Notes: generated by a model from the sequence alone, not told the origin. A stretch of 40,132 nt of DNA from Mesorhizobium sp. WSM4306 (GCF_007003975.1 NZ_VFTC01000044.1:1-40132), one strand, 5' to 3'; positions 23,914 through 32,540 are shown, counted from the first letter of the stretch. Made by a program: numbers and translations.

Positions 23914-24432
23914 ATGGTGATGCCGACAAAAAAGCGGACGCCGATGACATCAGCCAAACTCGACGCGATCGACCTGAAAATCCTCGACGCCATCCAGCGC
24001 GACGGGCGCATCACCAAGCTGGCGCTGGCCGAGCAGGTGGGCCTGTCGCCGACGCCGTGCTGGATGCGGCTGCGCAAGCTGGAAAAGGGCGGCATTGTCT
24101 CGGGCTATCACGCCAGGATCGCCATGCGCGTCGTGGCGCCGGTCGCCACCGTGCTGATGGAGGTGACGCTGGCCAGCCACCGCCAGGCCGATTTCGACCG
24201 CTTCGAACGCGTCATCCGCGACATCCCCGAGATCGTCGCCTGCTGGTCGGTGGGCGGCGGCGTCGACTATGTGGTGAAGGTGATGGCGCGCGATATCGAC
24301 GCCTATCAGCGGCTGGTCGACGGCTTGCTCGAACGCGAGATCGGCATCGATCGCTACTTCACCTACATCGTCACCAAGACGGTGAAGGAGGAAATCGTTC
24401 TCCCCGTCGCCGACCTGCTGCCGGCATCGTAG
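23914..24432 (+). CDS. asuR: AsnC/Lrp-family regulator of the ectoine genes (AsuR/DoeX type)
   Basis: This is a 172-residue Lrp/AsnC regulator. The N-terminal winged helix-turn-helix is LDAIDLKILDAIQRDGRITK with recognition segment QVGLSPTPCWMRLRKLEKGG, and the C-terminal RAM/AsnC ligand-binding domain follows (VMEVTLASHRQADFDRFERV, VACWSVGGGVDYVVKVMARD). Relatives next to ectoine genes activate them and respond to diaminobutyrate or its acetyl form (AsuR, DoeX). The start is uncertain: ATGs at 23914, 23920 and 23944 are in frame and none has a strong ribosome site. It heads the plus-strand half of the cluster with doeC and doeD. Confidence 0.88.
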   Translation: MVMPTKKRTPMTSAKLDAIDLKILDAIQRDGRITKLALAEQVGLSPTPCWMRLRKLEKGGIVSGYHARIAMRVVAPVATVLMEVTLASHRQADFDRFERVIRDIPEIVACWSVGGGVDYVVKVMARDIDAYQRLVDGLLEREIGIDRYFTYIVTKTVKEEIVLPVADLLPAS

Positions 24433-24445
24433 GCCGGAGAGATTG

Positions 24446-24462
24446 TCTGCCAAGGTGGCAGA
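24446..24462. promoter_or_regulatory. Short hairpin after asuR
   Basis: TCTGCCA at 24446-24452 and TGGCAGA at 24456-24462 form a perfect 7-bp dyad around AGG, fourteen bases after the asuR stop. An AGAGAG/CTCTCT dyad follows at about 24466-24478. No T-run follows, so a classical terminator is unlikely. An operator for the downstream doeC-doeD genes or an attenuator is possible. Confidence 0.35.
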
Positions 24463-24561
24463 ATAGAGAGACTCTCTCTGCGGCCAGGCACGCAAACAGC
24501 CTCTCTGTCTGCTCATGACGGGTAGGCTTCCCGCATCAGTCCGAACCGGGAGGCCTCGACC

Positions 24562-26055
24562 ATGTCCGCGCATTTTGCCCGCTCGCATCGCCACGAAGCG
24601 CTCGATCGGCTCGCCGACCGCCGGCTGCTGCGCGAGCTCGCCTATGTCGACGGTCACTGGACGGCGAGCGACGCGGCCGAAAGCTTCGAGGTGACCGATC
24701 CGGCCACCGGCACCACTGTCGCTTTCGTCGCCGCGCTTGATGCGCAGCAAACGACAAAGGCAATCGATGCCGCCGCACGTTCCTTTCCGGCTTGGCGTTC
24801 GTTGCTGCCGCAGGAGCGATCCAAAATTCTGCGAAAATGGTTCGAGCTGATCATCGCAGCGAAAGACGACCTCGCTTTGCTGATGACCTTGGAACAAGGC
24901 AAGCCGATGCAGGAATCGCTAGGCGAAATCGACTACGCCGCCTCCTTCGTCGAGTGGTATGCCGAGGAGACAAAACGCCTCAACGCGGAGAGCGTTACCA
25001 GCCATCTGCCGAATGCGGAAATGATGGTGCGGCGCGAGCCGCTTGGCGTTGTCGGCGTCGTCACCCCTTGGAATTTCCCGTCCGCCATGCTGACCCGCAA
25101 GGCGGCCGCCGCTCTTGCCGCCGGCTGCACCATCGTCGCCCATCCTTCATCCGAGACGCCGCTCTCGGCGCTGGCGCTGGCTGAACTTGGCGAGCGCGCC
25201 GGCCTGCCGGCCGGTGTCTTCAACGTCGTCACCGGCAAGGCCGCTGTCATCGTCGGCCGGATGTGCGAAGACCCACGCGTCCGTGCCATGAGCTTCACCG
25301 GCTCGACGGAGATCGGCAGGCTGATCGCCGCGCAAAGTGCGCCGACGATGAAGCGGCTGGTGATGGAGCTTGGCGGCCACGCGCCGCTGATCGTCTTTGC
25401 CGACGCCGATCTCGACAAGGCCGTGAGCATTGCCATCGACGCCAAATTCGCAACATCGGGCCAGGACTGCCTTGCCGTCAACCGCATCTACGTCCAGCGC
25501 CCGATCTACGATCGCTTCTGCGCCGCCTTCGCTAGGCGTATCGAGGCGCTGCGGACCGGCAATGGGCTTGCCGACGGCACCGACATCGGGCCGCTGATGC
25601 ATGAGCGCGCCGTCATCAAGGTCGAGGAACAGGTTGCCGATGCCATCGCTCGCGGCGCGCGGTGCCTCACCGGCGGCAAGCGACATCAGGCCGGGCCGCT
25701 GTTCTACCAGCCGACGCTGCTGGCCGATGTCACTGACGAGGCGCTGATCATGCGCGAGGAGACTTTTGGCCCGGTCGCAGCCGTGACGCCGTTCGACAGC
25801 GAGGACGAGGTGATCGCCCGCGCCAACGCCACCGAATACGGCCTCGTCGCCTATGTCGTTTCCGAGAACGGCGCCCGCCAGCAGCGCATGGGTCGCGCCC
25901 TCGACTACGGCATGGTCGCTATCAACCGCGTCAAGATCACCGGCGCGCCGATCCCGTTCGGCGGCGTCAAGCAATCCGGCATCGGCCGCGAAGGTTCGCG
26001 CCACGGACTGGAGGCTTTCACCGATCTGAAATATCTCTGCCTGGACGTCGCATAA
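24562..26055 (+). CDS. doeC: Aspartate-semialdehyde dehydrogenase DoeC (aldehyde dehydrogenase family)
   Basis: DoeC oxidises L-aspartate-beta-semialdehyde to aspartate with NAD, the last step of ectoine catabolism. The 497-residue protein is a standard aldehyde dehydrogenase: Asn171 in TPWNFPSAM stabilises the oxyanion, Glu269 in VMELGGHAP is the general base, and Cys303 in SGQDCLAVNR is the nucleophile. The cofactor segment SFTGSTEIGR and the late EETFGPVAAV are normal. In the adenine-ribose-binding motif the usual Lys of KPA is His194 (VAHPSSETP), which argues against NADP. It belongs to the succinate-semialdehyde dehydrogenase subgroup; its role in ectoine breakdown comes from linkage to doeD and asuR. 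doeD follows 32 bases downstream. Confidence 0.88.
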   Translation: MSAHFARSHRHEALDRLADRRLLRELAYVDGHWTASDAAESFEVTDPATGTTVAFVAALDAQQTTKAIDAAARSFPAWRSLLPQERSKILRKWFELIIAAKDDLALLMTLEQGKPMQESLGEIDYAASFVEWYAEETKRLNAESVTSHLPNAEMMVRREPLGVVGVVTPWNFPSAMLTRKAAAALAAGCTIVAHPSSETPLSALALAELGERAGLPAGVFNVVTGKAAVIVGRMCEDPRVRAMSFTGSTEIGRLIAAQSAPTMKRLVMELGGHAPLIVFADADLDKAVSIAIDAKFATSGQDCLAVNRIYVQRPIYDRFCAAFARRIEALRTGNGLADGTDIGPLMHERAVIKVEEQVADAIARGARCLTGGKRHQAGPLFYQPTLLADVTDEALIMREETFGPVAAVTPFDSEDEVIARANATEYGLVAYVVSENGARQQRMGRALDYGMVAINRVKITGAPIPFGGVKQSGIGREGSRHGLEAFTDLKYLCLDVA

Positions 26056-26087
26056 GTCCGCCCGGCCATCTCTCAAGGAGTCAAAAA

Positions 26088-27467
26088 ATGCTCGACCAGT
26101 CCAACGAACTCAACGCCTGGGATCGCGACCACTTCTTCCATCCCTCGACCCATATGGGCACGCATGCGCGGGGCGAGAGCCCGACACGCATCATGGCCGG
26201 CGGCGAAGGCGTCACCGTCTGGGACAACAATGGCAAGAAGAGCATCGATGCCTTTGCCGGCCTCTATTGCGTCAATGTCGGCTACGGCCGCCAGAAGATC
26301 GCCGAAGCCATCGCCACCCAGGCGAAGAACCTCGCCTACTACCACGCCTATGTCGGTCACGGCACCGAGGCCTCGATCACACTTGCCAAGATGATCATCG
26401 ACCGCGCACCGAAGGGCATGTCCAGAGTCTATTTCGGCCTCTCCGGTTCGGACGCCAACGAAACCAACATCAAGCTGATCTGGTACTACAACAACGTGCT
26501 GGGGCGGCCGGAGAAGAAGAAGATCATCTCGCGCTGGCGCGGCTATCACGGCTCGGGCGTGATGACGGGATCGCTGACCGGGCTCGACCTGTTCCACAAC
26601 GCCTTCGACCTGCCGCGCGCGCCGATCCTGCACACCGAGGCGCCCTACTATTTCCGCCGCGCCGACCGTTCGATGAGCGAGGAGCAGTTCTCGCAGCACT
26701 GCGCCGACAAGCTCGAGGAGATGATCCTGGCCGAAGGTCCCGAAACCGTCGCCGCCTTCATCGGCGAACCGATCCTGGGCACCGGCGGCATCGTGCCGCC
26801 GCCTGCCGGCTATTGGGAAAAGATCCAGGCGGTGCTGAAGAAGTATGACGTGCTGTTGGTCGCCGACGAGGTGGTGACGGGCTTCGGTCGTCTCGGCACC
26901 ATGTTCGGCTCCGACCACTACGGCATCAAGCCGGACCTGATCACCATCGCCAAGGGCCTGACCTCGGCCTATGCGCCGCTGTCTGGCGTCATCGTTGCCG
27001 ACAAGGTCTGGCAGGTGCTGGTGCAGGGTTCGGACAAGCTCGGCTCGCTCGGCCATGGCTGGACCTATGCCGCGCATCCGATCTGCGTTGCCGCAGGCGT
27101 CGCCAATCTCGAACTGATCGACGAGATGGACCTGGTGAAAAACGCCGGCGAGACCGGCGCCTATTTCCGCGCCGAGCTGGCCAAGGCCGTTGGCGGGCAC
27201 AAGAATGTCGGCGACGTTCGGGGAGACGGCATGCTGGCGGCGGTCGAGTTTGTCTCCGACAAGGACGACCGGGTGTTCTTCGACGCTTCGCTCAAGATCG
27301 GGCCGCAAGTGGCGACAGCGCTTGCCGCCAGCGGTGTCATCGGCCGCGCCATGCCGCAGGGCGACATACTCGGCTTCGCGCCGCCGCTCTGCCTGACCCG
27401 CGAGGAAGCAGACATCGTCGTGTCGAAGACCGCCGATGCGGTCAACAGCGTGTTTGCCAATCTCTGA
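26088..27467 (+). CDS. doeD: Diaminobutyrate transaminase DoeD (class III aminotransferase)
   Basis: DoeD transfers the 4-amino group of L-2,4-diaminobutyrate, yielding aspartate-semialdehyde for DoeC. The 459-residue protein is a class III aminotransferase. Asp260 in LLVADEVVTGFGR pairs with the PLP pyridine nitrogen, and Lys289 in ITIAKGLTSAYAPLSG forms the Schiff base. GLSGSDANETNIKLIWYYNN binds the phosphate, and RGYHGSG is typical of omega-transaminases. The ATG has a strong AAGGAG ribosome site. The gene for a quinone oxidoreductase-like protein starts eight bases after its stop. The subgroup also contains taurine/pyruvate and putrescine transaminases, so the substrate is inferred from context. 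Confidence 0.88.
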   Translation: MLDQSNELNAWDRDHFFHPSTHMGTHARGESPTRIMAGGEGVTVWDNNGKKSIDAFAGLYCVNVGYGRQKIAEAIATQAKNLAYYHAYVGHGTEASITLAKMIIDRAPKGMSRVYFGLSGSDANETNIKLIWYYNNVLGRPEKKKIISRWRGYHGSGVMTGSLTGLDLFHNAFDLPRAPILHTEAPYYFRRADRSMSEEQFSQHCADKLEEMILAEGPETVAAFIGEPILGTGGIVPPPAGYWEKIQAVLKKYDVLLVADEVVTGFGRLGTMFGSDHYGIKPDLITIAKGLTSAYAPLSGVIVADKVWQVLVQGSDKLGSLGHGWTYAAHPICVAAGVANLELIDEMDLVKNAGETGAYFRAELAKAVGGHKNVGDVRGDGMLAAVEFVSDKDDRVFFDASLKIGPQVATALAASGVIGRAMPQGDILGFAPPLCLTREEADIVVSKTADAVNSVFANL

Positions 27468-27475
27468 GATCGACC

Positions 27476-28579
27476 ATGAATGCCATGACCAAGACCCTTC
27501 CCGCCACCATGGCCGCCGTGCTGCTCACCGGGCACGGCGGACCGGAAAAACTCGTCTACCGCACCGATGTGAAAGTACCTGCGCCCGGCCCGGGTGAAGT
27601 GCTGGTCAAGGTCAGCGCTTGCGGCATGAACAACACCGATGTCTGGGTGCGCCAAGGCGCCTATGGGACCGAGGAGGATACCGCCGCCGTGTCGACCTGG
27701 CGGCGGCAAGGCAACACGCTTGTTTTCCCGCGCATCCAGGGCACCGACACGGTCGGCACCATTGCTGCCGTCGGCGAAGGCGTTTCGCCGGACCGTATCG
27801 GCGAACGGGTGATGATCGATTTTTCGATCTACAACCGCGACGACGATTCACTCGCCGACATCGACTACATGGGCCACGGTCGCGACGGCGGGTACGCCGA
27901 ATACCAGACGGTGCCGGCTGAGAACGCACATGTAGTCGACACCGAGATGAGCGACGTCGAACTCGCCACCTTCTGCTGCGCTTATCTCACCGGCGAACAG
28001 ATGCTGGAACGCGCGGCGCTGAAAGCTGGCGAGCGCGTGCTTGTCACCGGCGCTTCGGGCGGTGTCGGTTCCGGCATCGTGCAGCTGGCGCGAGCGCGCG
28101 GCGCCATTCCCTACGCCGTTGTCGGCAAGGGCAAGGAACAGGCGGTGCGCGACATAGGCGCCGAGGCGGTGATAACCCGTGGCGTCGCCGACCTGCCCGC
28201 TGCGGTCAACGAGGCGACCGGCGGTCAGCCGATCGACGTGGTAGCCGATCTCGTCGGCGGCGCAATCTTCAACGACTTGCTTCGCATCCTGAGACCCGAG
28301 GGCCGCTACACCACAGCCGGCGCCATCGCCGGGCCGGTGGTGCAACTCGATCTCAGGACCATGTATCTCAAGCAACTGCAATTGCATGGATCGAGCCAGG
28401 GAACGCGCGCCGATTTCCGCCGCATCGTCCGCTACATCGAGGCGAAGAAAATCCGGCCGCTGGTTGGCGGTGTCTACAGACTGTCCGATTTCCACAAGGC
28501 GCAGGCCGACTTCATCGCCAAGGATTTCGTCGGCAAGCTGGTGGTCGTGCCGGACGCGATGTGGGTCGATGGTCGTTGA
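27476..28579 (+). CDS. Medium-chain NADP-dependent oxidoreductase, quinone oxidoreductase-like
   Basis: This 367-residue protein belongs to the medium-chain dehydrogenase/reductase family. It has the GroES-like N-terminal domain (GPGEVLVKVSACGMNNTDVW, IQGTDTVGTIAAVGEGV) and a Rossmann domain with VLVTGASGGVGSGIVQLARA, the loop typical of zinc-free, NADPH-using quinone reductases. The four-cysteine structural zinc loop of alcohol dehydrogenases is absent. It starts eight bases after doeD, so it is co-transcribed with the ectoine genes. No oxidoreductase is needed in the known pathway; it might reduce reactive aldehyde by-products or act on a side product. It is convergent with the BetI-like gene; the 212 bases between (28580-28791) show no recognisable gene or clear terminator. 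Confidence 0.83.
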   Translation: MNAMTKTLPATMAAVLLTGHGGPEKLVYRTDVKVPAPGPGEVLVKVSACGMNNTDVWVRQGAYGTEEDTAAVSTWRRQGNTLVFPRIQGTDTVGTIAAVGEGVSPDRIGERVMIDFSIYNRDDDSLADIDYMGHGRDGGYAEYQTVPAENAHVVDTEMSDVELATFCCAYLTGEQMLERAALKAGERVLVTGASGGVGSGIVQLARARGAIPYAVVGKGKEQAVRDIGAEAVITRGVADLPAAVNEATGGQPIDVVADLVGGAIFNDLLRILRPEGRYTTAGAIAGPVVQLDLRTMYLKQLQLHGSSQGTRADFRRIVRYIEAKKIRPLVGGVYRLSDFHKAQADFIAKDFVGKLVVVPDAMWVDGR

Positions 28580-28791
28580 CCTGGCAGCAGGCGCTTTGGT
28601 GCGGGTAAGAAAATCATCACGAGCTGTCGGACCTTATCGATCTCGCCCGTCCGATCGCGTGATTTGGCCGCGATCAGCTTCCCTGCCGGACCCGATGCGG
28701 TGGCGCTGAGCCGGGCGCGCCATGCGGTGGCTACCTAGTTCCGTTGCGATCTTGCCGCATCGGCGAAAGTGTCGTCAGGTGCGGCAGAGAC

Positions 28792-29445
28792 TCAATGCCG
28801 CCGTCGCCGGGCAGGCGTCTGCTTTGGTTCCCGATCTGAACGCAGCAGCTTCTCTTCCTTGTCGCTCACCAAGGAGCGAATTCCGGTGAAGACAAGGGTG
28901 ATGGCCTCGTCGCGTCCGATATCGTCGGCAACCGCCTTGCGCAGCCAGAGCCCATCGAGTAGGGCCGCGATGATCAGGCTCGCCTCGTGTAGGCGCGCCG
29001 CATCGAGCATCCCGCCAAACACAGAGGCCAGGTTGGAGCGCAGCCGCCGATGGAACACGCGCTGGAGCCTTGCATATTGCTCGTTCATGCCGGCTTCGGC
29101 GCAGACGGAAATCCAAGCGCTGGCGATAGGCCGGGTGAAAGCTTGCGCGGGGAAGTTACCCTCGACGATCGCTTCCAGCCGCGCCCAGTTGGTCTGGGCC
29201 TTACTCAGCCGCGCGATGACGTCTTCCATCAGCAGGCGGTTGTTGTAGCGCACCATGCCGAACAGGACTTCGTCCTTGCCCTTGAAATAATAGGCGAGAA
29301 TGCCCGGCGACATGCCGGCCTCGCGGCATATGCGGGCCGAGGTCATGCCTTGCAGCCCATGCTCGAGGAACACGCGATGCGCGGCCGCGATCAGCTCGAC
29401 GCGCCTTATGTCCTCGATTCTGGTTCGCTTGCCTTGAGTCGCCAT
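28792..29445 (-). CDS. betI: TetR-family repressor, BetI-like
   Basis: This is a 217-residue TetR-family repressor resembling BetI, which controls choline and betaine genes and responds to choline. The start at 29445 (MATQGKRTRIEDIRRVELIA) has AGAAAGG just upstream; the open frame extends a further 400 codons but that part is antisense to choX and not a gene. The helix-turn-helix is TSARICREAGMSPGILAYYF followed by KGKDEVLFGMVRYNNRLL. The C-terminal domain (ASAWISVCAEAGMNEQYARL, RRLRSNL, LLDGLWLRKA) matches the BetI_C pattern from memory. The basic tail (KQTPARRRRH) is longer than in BetI. It is divergent from choX, and two dyads in the spacer are probable operators. Confidence 0.78.
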   Translation of the reverse strand: MATQGKRTRIEDIRRVELIAAAHRVFLEHGLQGMTSARICREAGMSPGILAYYFKGKDEVLFGMVRYNNRLLMEDVIARLSKAQTNWARLEAIVEGNFPAQAFTRPIASAWISVCAEAGMNEQYARLQRVFHRRLRSNLASVFGGMLDAARLHEASLIIAALLDGLWLRKAVADDIGRDEAITLVFTGIRSLVSDKEEKLLRSDREPKQTPARRRRH

Positions 29446-29469
29446 TTCCCTTTCTAGCAAATTAGATTT

Positions 29470-29505
29470 TTGTATTCTAGTACAAGATTCTGTATTGACA
29501 TACAG
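29470..29505. promoter_or_regulatory. Twin dyads between betI and choX, candidate BetI operators
   Basis: Two inverted repeats lie exactly 20 bp apart centre to centre in the 117-base spacer. The first has TTGTA at 29470-29474 and TACAA at 29481-29485; the second has CTGTAT at 29490-29495 and ATACAG at 29500-29505. TTGACA at 29495-29500, inside the second dyad, could be the -35 box of choX, so repressor binding would block that promoter. TetR dimers binding in tandem fit this spacing. Confidence 0.6.
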
Positions 29506-29562
29506 CGCAAACGCCATAGCGTTGGCTGGCAGTCGTCTCATCAAGAAAATGGGGAACCAAGA

Positions 29563-30492
29563 ATGCGTACGACAGTCATCTTTGCCTTGCTTTCCGGGTT
29601 GATCGCATCGCCCGCCATGGCCGCCGATGCGGCGCAGTGCCAGAAGGTCCGCATGGCGGATCTTGGCTGGACCGACATCGCCCTCACCAACACCACCGCC
29701 GAGGTGATCCTCGATGCCCTGGGTTACGACGCCTCGCAGACCTTGCTCGGCCTTGGCGTCGCCTATTCGGCGCTGAAGGAAAACGACATGGATGTGTTCC
29801 TCGGCAACTGGCGGCCAGTCCAGGACGAGGAATACAAATCCTATTTCGACGAGGGATCGGTCGAAGTGCTGGGCGTGAACCTGGAAGGCGCCAAATACAC
29901 GCTCGCCGTACCGCAATATGTTGCCGACCAGGGCGTCAAGAGCTTCGACGATCTGGCAGCCCATGCAGACAAGTTCGGCAGCAAGATCTATGGCATCGAG
30001 GCAGGCTCGAACAAGCCGCTGCTCGACATGGTGGCGGCCAGCCGCCATGGGCTCGGCGAGTGGCAAATTATCGAGTCCAGCGAGGCGGCAATGCTGACGC
30101 AGGTCGCCAACTCGGTGGCCGACAAGGGCTGGGTCGTGTTCCTCGGCTGGGAGCCGCATCCGATGAACCTCGACTACAAGATTACCTATTTGTCGGGCGG
30201 AGACATCGAGTTCGGGCCGAATTTCGGCGGCGCCACCGTCCGCACCATCGCCCGCAAGGGCTTTTCGACGGAATGCCCCAACGCCGCCAAGCTGTTTGCC
30301 AATCTGGCCTTCGATCTCACCTACGAAAACTATGGCATGCGGATGATCCTGGGGGAGGGGAAATCCGCCGACGAAGCTGCCCGTGAGATGATCAAGCGCA
30401 ACCCCGACAAGCTCGCGAAGTGGCTGGACGGCGTCTCGACTTTTGACGGTCAGCCAGGCCTGCCGGTCGTTAAAAGCGCTCTGGGTCTCTAG
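29563..30492 (+). CDS. choX: Choline-binding periplasmic protein, ChoX-like
   Basis: This 309-residue periplasmic receptor belongs to the glycine betaine/choline (OpuAC) family. A signal peptide ends at about residue 20 (SGLIASPAMAA). The choline-binding aromatic box of Sinorhizobium ChoX (two Trp, Asp, Tyr, Asn, Trp) can be matched by eye: Trp36 and Asp38 in DLGWTDI, Trp83 in GNWRP, Tyr112 in AKYTLAVP, Asn150 in EAGSNKPLL and Trp196 in LGWEPHP. High-affinity choline, perhaps also acetylcholine, is therefore the likely ligand. Permease and ATPase genes (choW, choV) are not nearby; instead a zinc alcohol dehydrogenase gene begins at the next base. The start ATG is at 29563. Confidence 0.85.
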   Translation: MRTTVIFALLSGLIASPAMAADAAQCQKVRMADLGWTDIALTNTTAEVILDALGYDASQTLLGLGVAYSALKENDMDVFLGNWRPVQDEEYKSYFDEGSVEVLGVNLEGAKYTLAVPQYVADQGVKSFDDLAAHADKFGSKIYGIEAGSNKPLLDMVAASRHGLGEWQIIESSEAAMLTQVANSVADKGWVVFLGWEPHPMNLDYKITYLSGGDIEFGPNFGGATVRTIARKGFSTECPNAAKLFANLAFDLTYENYGMRMILGEGKSADEAAREMIKRNPDKLAKWLDGVSTFDGQPGLPVVKSALGL

Positions 30493-31530
30493 ATGAACCA
30501 GAGCATGCTGGCGGCGGTGCTGGAGAAGACAGGTGAGCCGCTGCGCATCATGACCATGCAGCGGCCGGAACCCGGCCCTGGAGAAATATTGGTTCGCCTG
30601 GAAGCCAGCGGCATATGCCATACCGATGTACATGTCTGGCAAGGCCACGTGCGGCCGGCGTCAGGGCAGCTGACAACAATTCTCGGCCATGAGGGCGTGG
30701 GCAGGGTGGTGCAGCTTGGCGCCGGCGTCACGGATTGGTGCCTCGGCGAGCGCGCCGGCGTCGCCTGGCTGCACGACACCTGCGGCGACTGCGACGAGTG
30801 CCACGCCGAAATGGAGTCTTTCTGCCAGCACCAGCGCGCGCACGGCTTCGATGTTGCAGGCACCTTTGCCGAATATGTCGTTGCCGACGCACGCTTTGCC
30901 GCGCGGCTGCCGGATGAGGGCGATGCGGCGGTGCTGGCGCCCCTGATGTGCGCAGGCTTGACCGCCTTTGGCGCCGTGCAGCGAGCGGGTGTCAGGCGAG
31001 GAGAGATTTGTGCCGTCTTCGGCTGTGGCGGCTTGGGCCTCTATGCCGTCCAGATCGCTCGACGGCTTGGCGCTGTGCTCGTCGCCATCGATACGGATGA
31101 AGCCAAGCTTCGCTTGGCTGCGTCTCTCGGCGCCGAGCACACCCTGCTTGCCTCGTCCGAACTGGCGAACAATTGGCCGGCCGCATTGCGCGCTCATGTC
31201 TGCATCAATTTTGCGCCGACGCAGGCAAGCTGGGATGCCATGGTTGCGGCAATCCGCCCGCGCGGCAGGATCATCGCGGCGGCCATGGTCTCGCAGCCGG
31301 TGCCCCTCAGCCAGGAGTGGCTGACCGCAAGCGGCGTCTGGATAACCGGGACCAGCGTCGGCACACGCGCGCAGATGCGCGAGCTGATAGGACTGCATGA
31401 GGCGCAACCCTTCGAGGCTCAGGTCCAGCGCGTCACGCTGGCCGAGGCAACCAGCGCATTGGTTCGGCTGAAGGCGGGGACTGCCGAGGGGCGGCAGGCG
31501 ATCGTCTTTGGTTCTGACAACCAAGGGTGA
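30493..31530 (+). CDS. Zinc-dependent alcohol dehydrogenase
   Basis: This 345-residue medium-chain alcohol dehydrogenase keeps both zinc sites. The catalytic site has Cys in SGICHTDVHVWQG and the His-Glu of LGHEGVG. The structural site has four Cys in CGDCDECHAEMESFC. The Rossmann motif is VFGCGGLGLYAVQIARRLGA, and the Asp in AIDTDEAKLRL favours NAD. Its ATG directly follows the choX stop (TAGATG), so the two genes are one transcript and probably translationally coupled. Choline oxidation normally uses BetA and BetB. Whether this enzyme oxidises choline, a breakdown product or something else is open. GC-rich coding matches its neighbours and gives no sign of recent transfer. Confidence 0.87.
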   Translation: MNQSMLAAVLEKTGEPLRIMTMQRPEPGPGEILVRLEASGICHTDVHVWQGHVRPASGQLTTILGHEGVGRVVQLGAGVTDWCLGERAGVAWLHDTCGDCDECHAEMESFCQHQRAHGFDVAGTFAEYVVADARFAARLPDEGDAAVLAPLMCAGLTAFGAVQRAGVRRGEICAVFGCGGLGLYAVQIARRLGAVLVAIDTDEAKLRLAASLGAEHTLLASSELANNWPAALRAHVCINFAPTQASWDAMVAAIRPRGRIIAAAMVSQPVPLSQEWLTASGVWITGTSVGTRAQMRELIGLHEAQPFEAQVQRVTLAEATSALVRLKAGTAEGRQAIVFGSDNQG

Positions 31531-31612
31531 CGCCACGAAAACGGCGCTGGCTGCTTTGCAGCGAGACTATAGACAATTGACGGTCCGCCATTTGTTTGGA
31601 ACAGTCCATTCC

Positions 31613-32518
31613 ATGGTCGATCCGCTCTCCGAAATCATTGAACTGCTCCGGCCTCAGGCCGTGTTCACAAAGGGCATCAGCGGCGCCGGCCGTTGGGCGT
31701 CCGTTATGGCGATTTTGGCCATCTGAGCTTCGCCATCGTGATCGAAGGTGCATGCCGATTGGCCGTCGATGGGCAACAGGCGCTCACGCTGGAAGCCGGC
31801 GATTTCATCCTGCTGCCGAAGACGCCGGGCTTCACCATGACGGGTTTTGAGCCCGTCATCCCCGAGATCATCGATCCGCATGTCGCGGCCCTGACGGCGG
31901 AAGGCGAAGCTCGCCATGGCGCCCAGGAAGGTCCGCCGAGCGTGCGCATCCTGGGTGGCTACTTCGTCTTCGACAGCGAGGATTCCGGGCTGCTGGTTTC
32001 GCTGGTGCCGGATCAGGTCCATGTCCGCGGCGTCGAACGCCTGTCGATCTTGGTGAAGCTGTTGATCGAGGAAGCGGCCCGACGCCAGTCGGGGCGCGCG
32101 CTGGTTCTGACCCGGCTGATCGAGATCCCGCTGGTCGAATCCTTGCGGCTGACGCAAGCGCCGGATGCACCCGCCGGACTGCTGCGTGGCCTGGGGGACG
32201 TACGGCTGGCCGAAGCCATCCGGCAGATGCATGCCGATCCGGCTCGCCCCTGGACGATGGCTGAACTGGCGAAGGAAGCAGCGCTCTCCCGGTCGGCATT
32301 TTTCGACCGCTTCAGCCGCAGCGTCGGCGTGCCGCCGATGGAATATCTGCTGGCCTGGCGCATTGGCGCTGGCCAAAGACATGCTGCGTCAGCAGGAAAT
32401 CGACATCGCCGACGTCGCCGAGCGCGTCGGCTACGGTTCGGCGAGCACCTTCAGCACCGCCTTCAGCCGCCATGTCGGCCAGCCGCCTGGCCGCTACGCA
32501 AAGGCGACGGCGCACTAG
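31613..32518 (+). pseudogene. AraC-family cupin regulator with two opposite frameshifts
   Basis: The reading frame starts MVDPLSEIIELLRPQAVFTK and matches AraC regulators with a cupin_6 sensor. After GISGAGRW the frame must shift because one G appears lost in the run at 31695-31697 (TGGGCG where TGGGGCG is expected). The middle frame then reads GVRYGDFGHLSFAIVIEGAC through to VGVPPMEYLLAWRI. A second shift, one extra G at 32365-32366 (ATTGGCG for ATTGCG), restores the first frame, which ends ALAKDMLRQQEIDIADVAER, VGYGSASTFSTAFSRHVGQP. Repaired, the protein is 301 residues with both helix-turn-helix motifs, a normal length. Either the gene is dead or both changes, in G runs, are sequencing errors. 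Confidence 0.82.
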
Positions 32519-32540
32519 CCGGCCGCGCCCGTGACTCTGC

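Noticed and set aside
28792..30648. A 618-codon open frame on the minus strand spanning betI and all of choX
   Set aside because: Only the part from 29445 down is a TetR protein with its own ribosome site. The upstream 400 codons are antisense to choX, which has a signal peptide and matched ligand residues.
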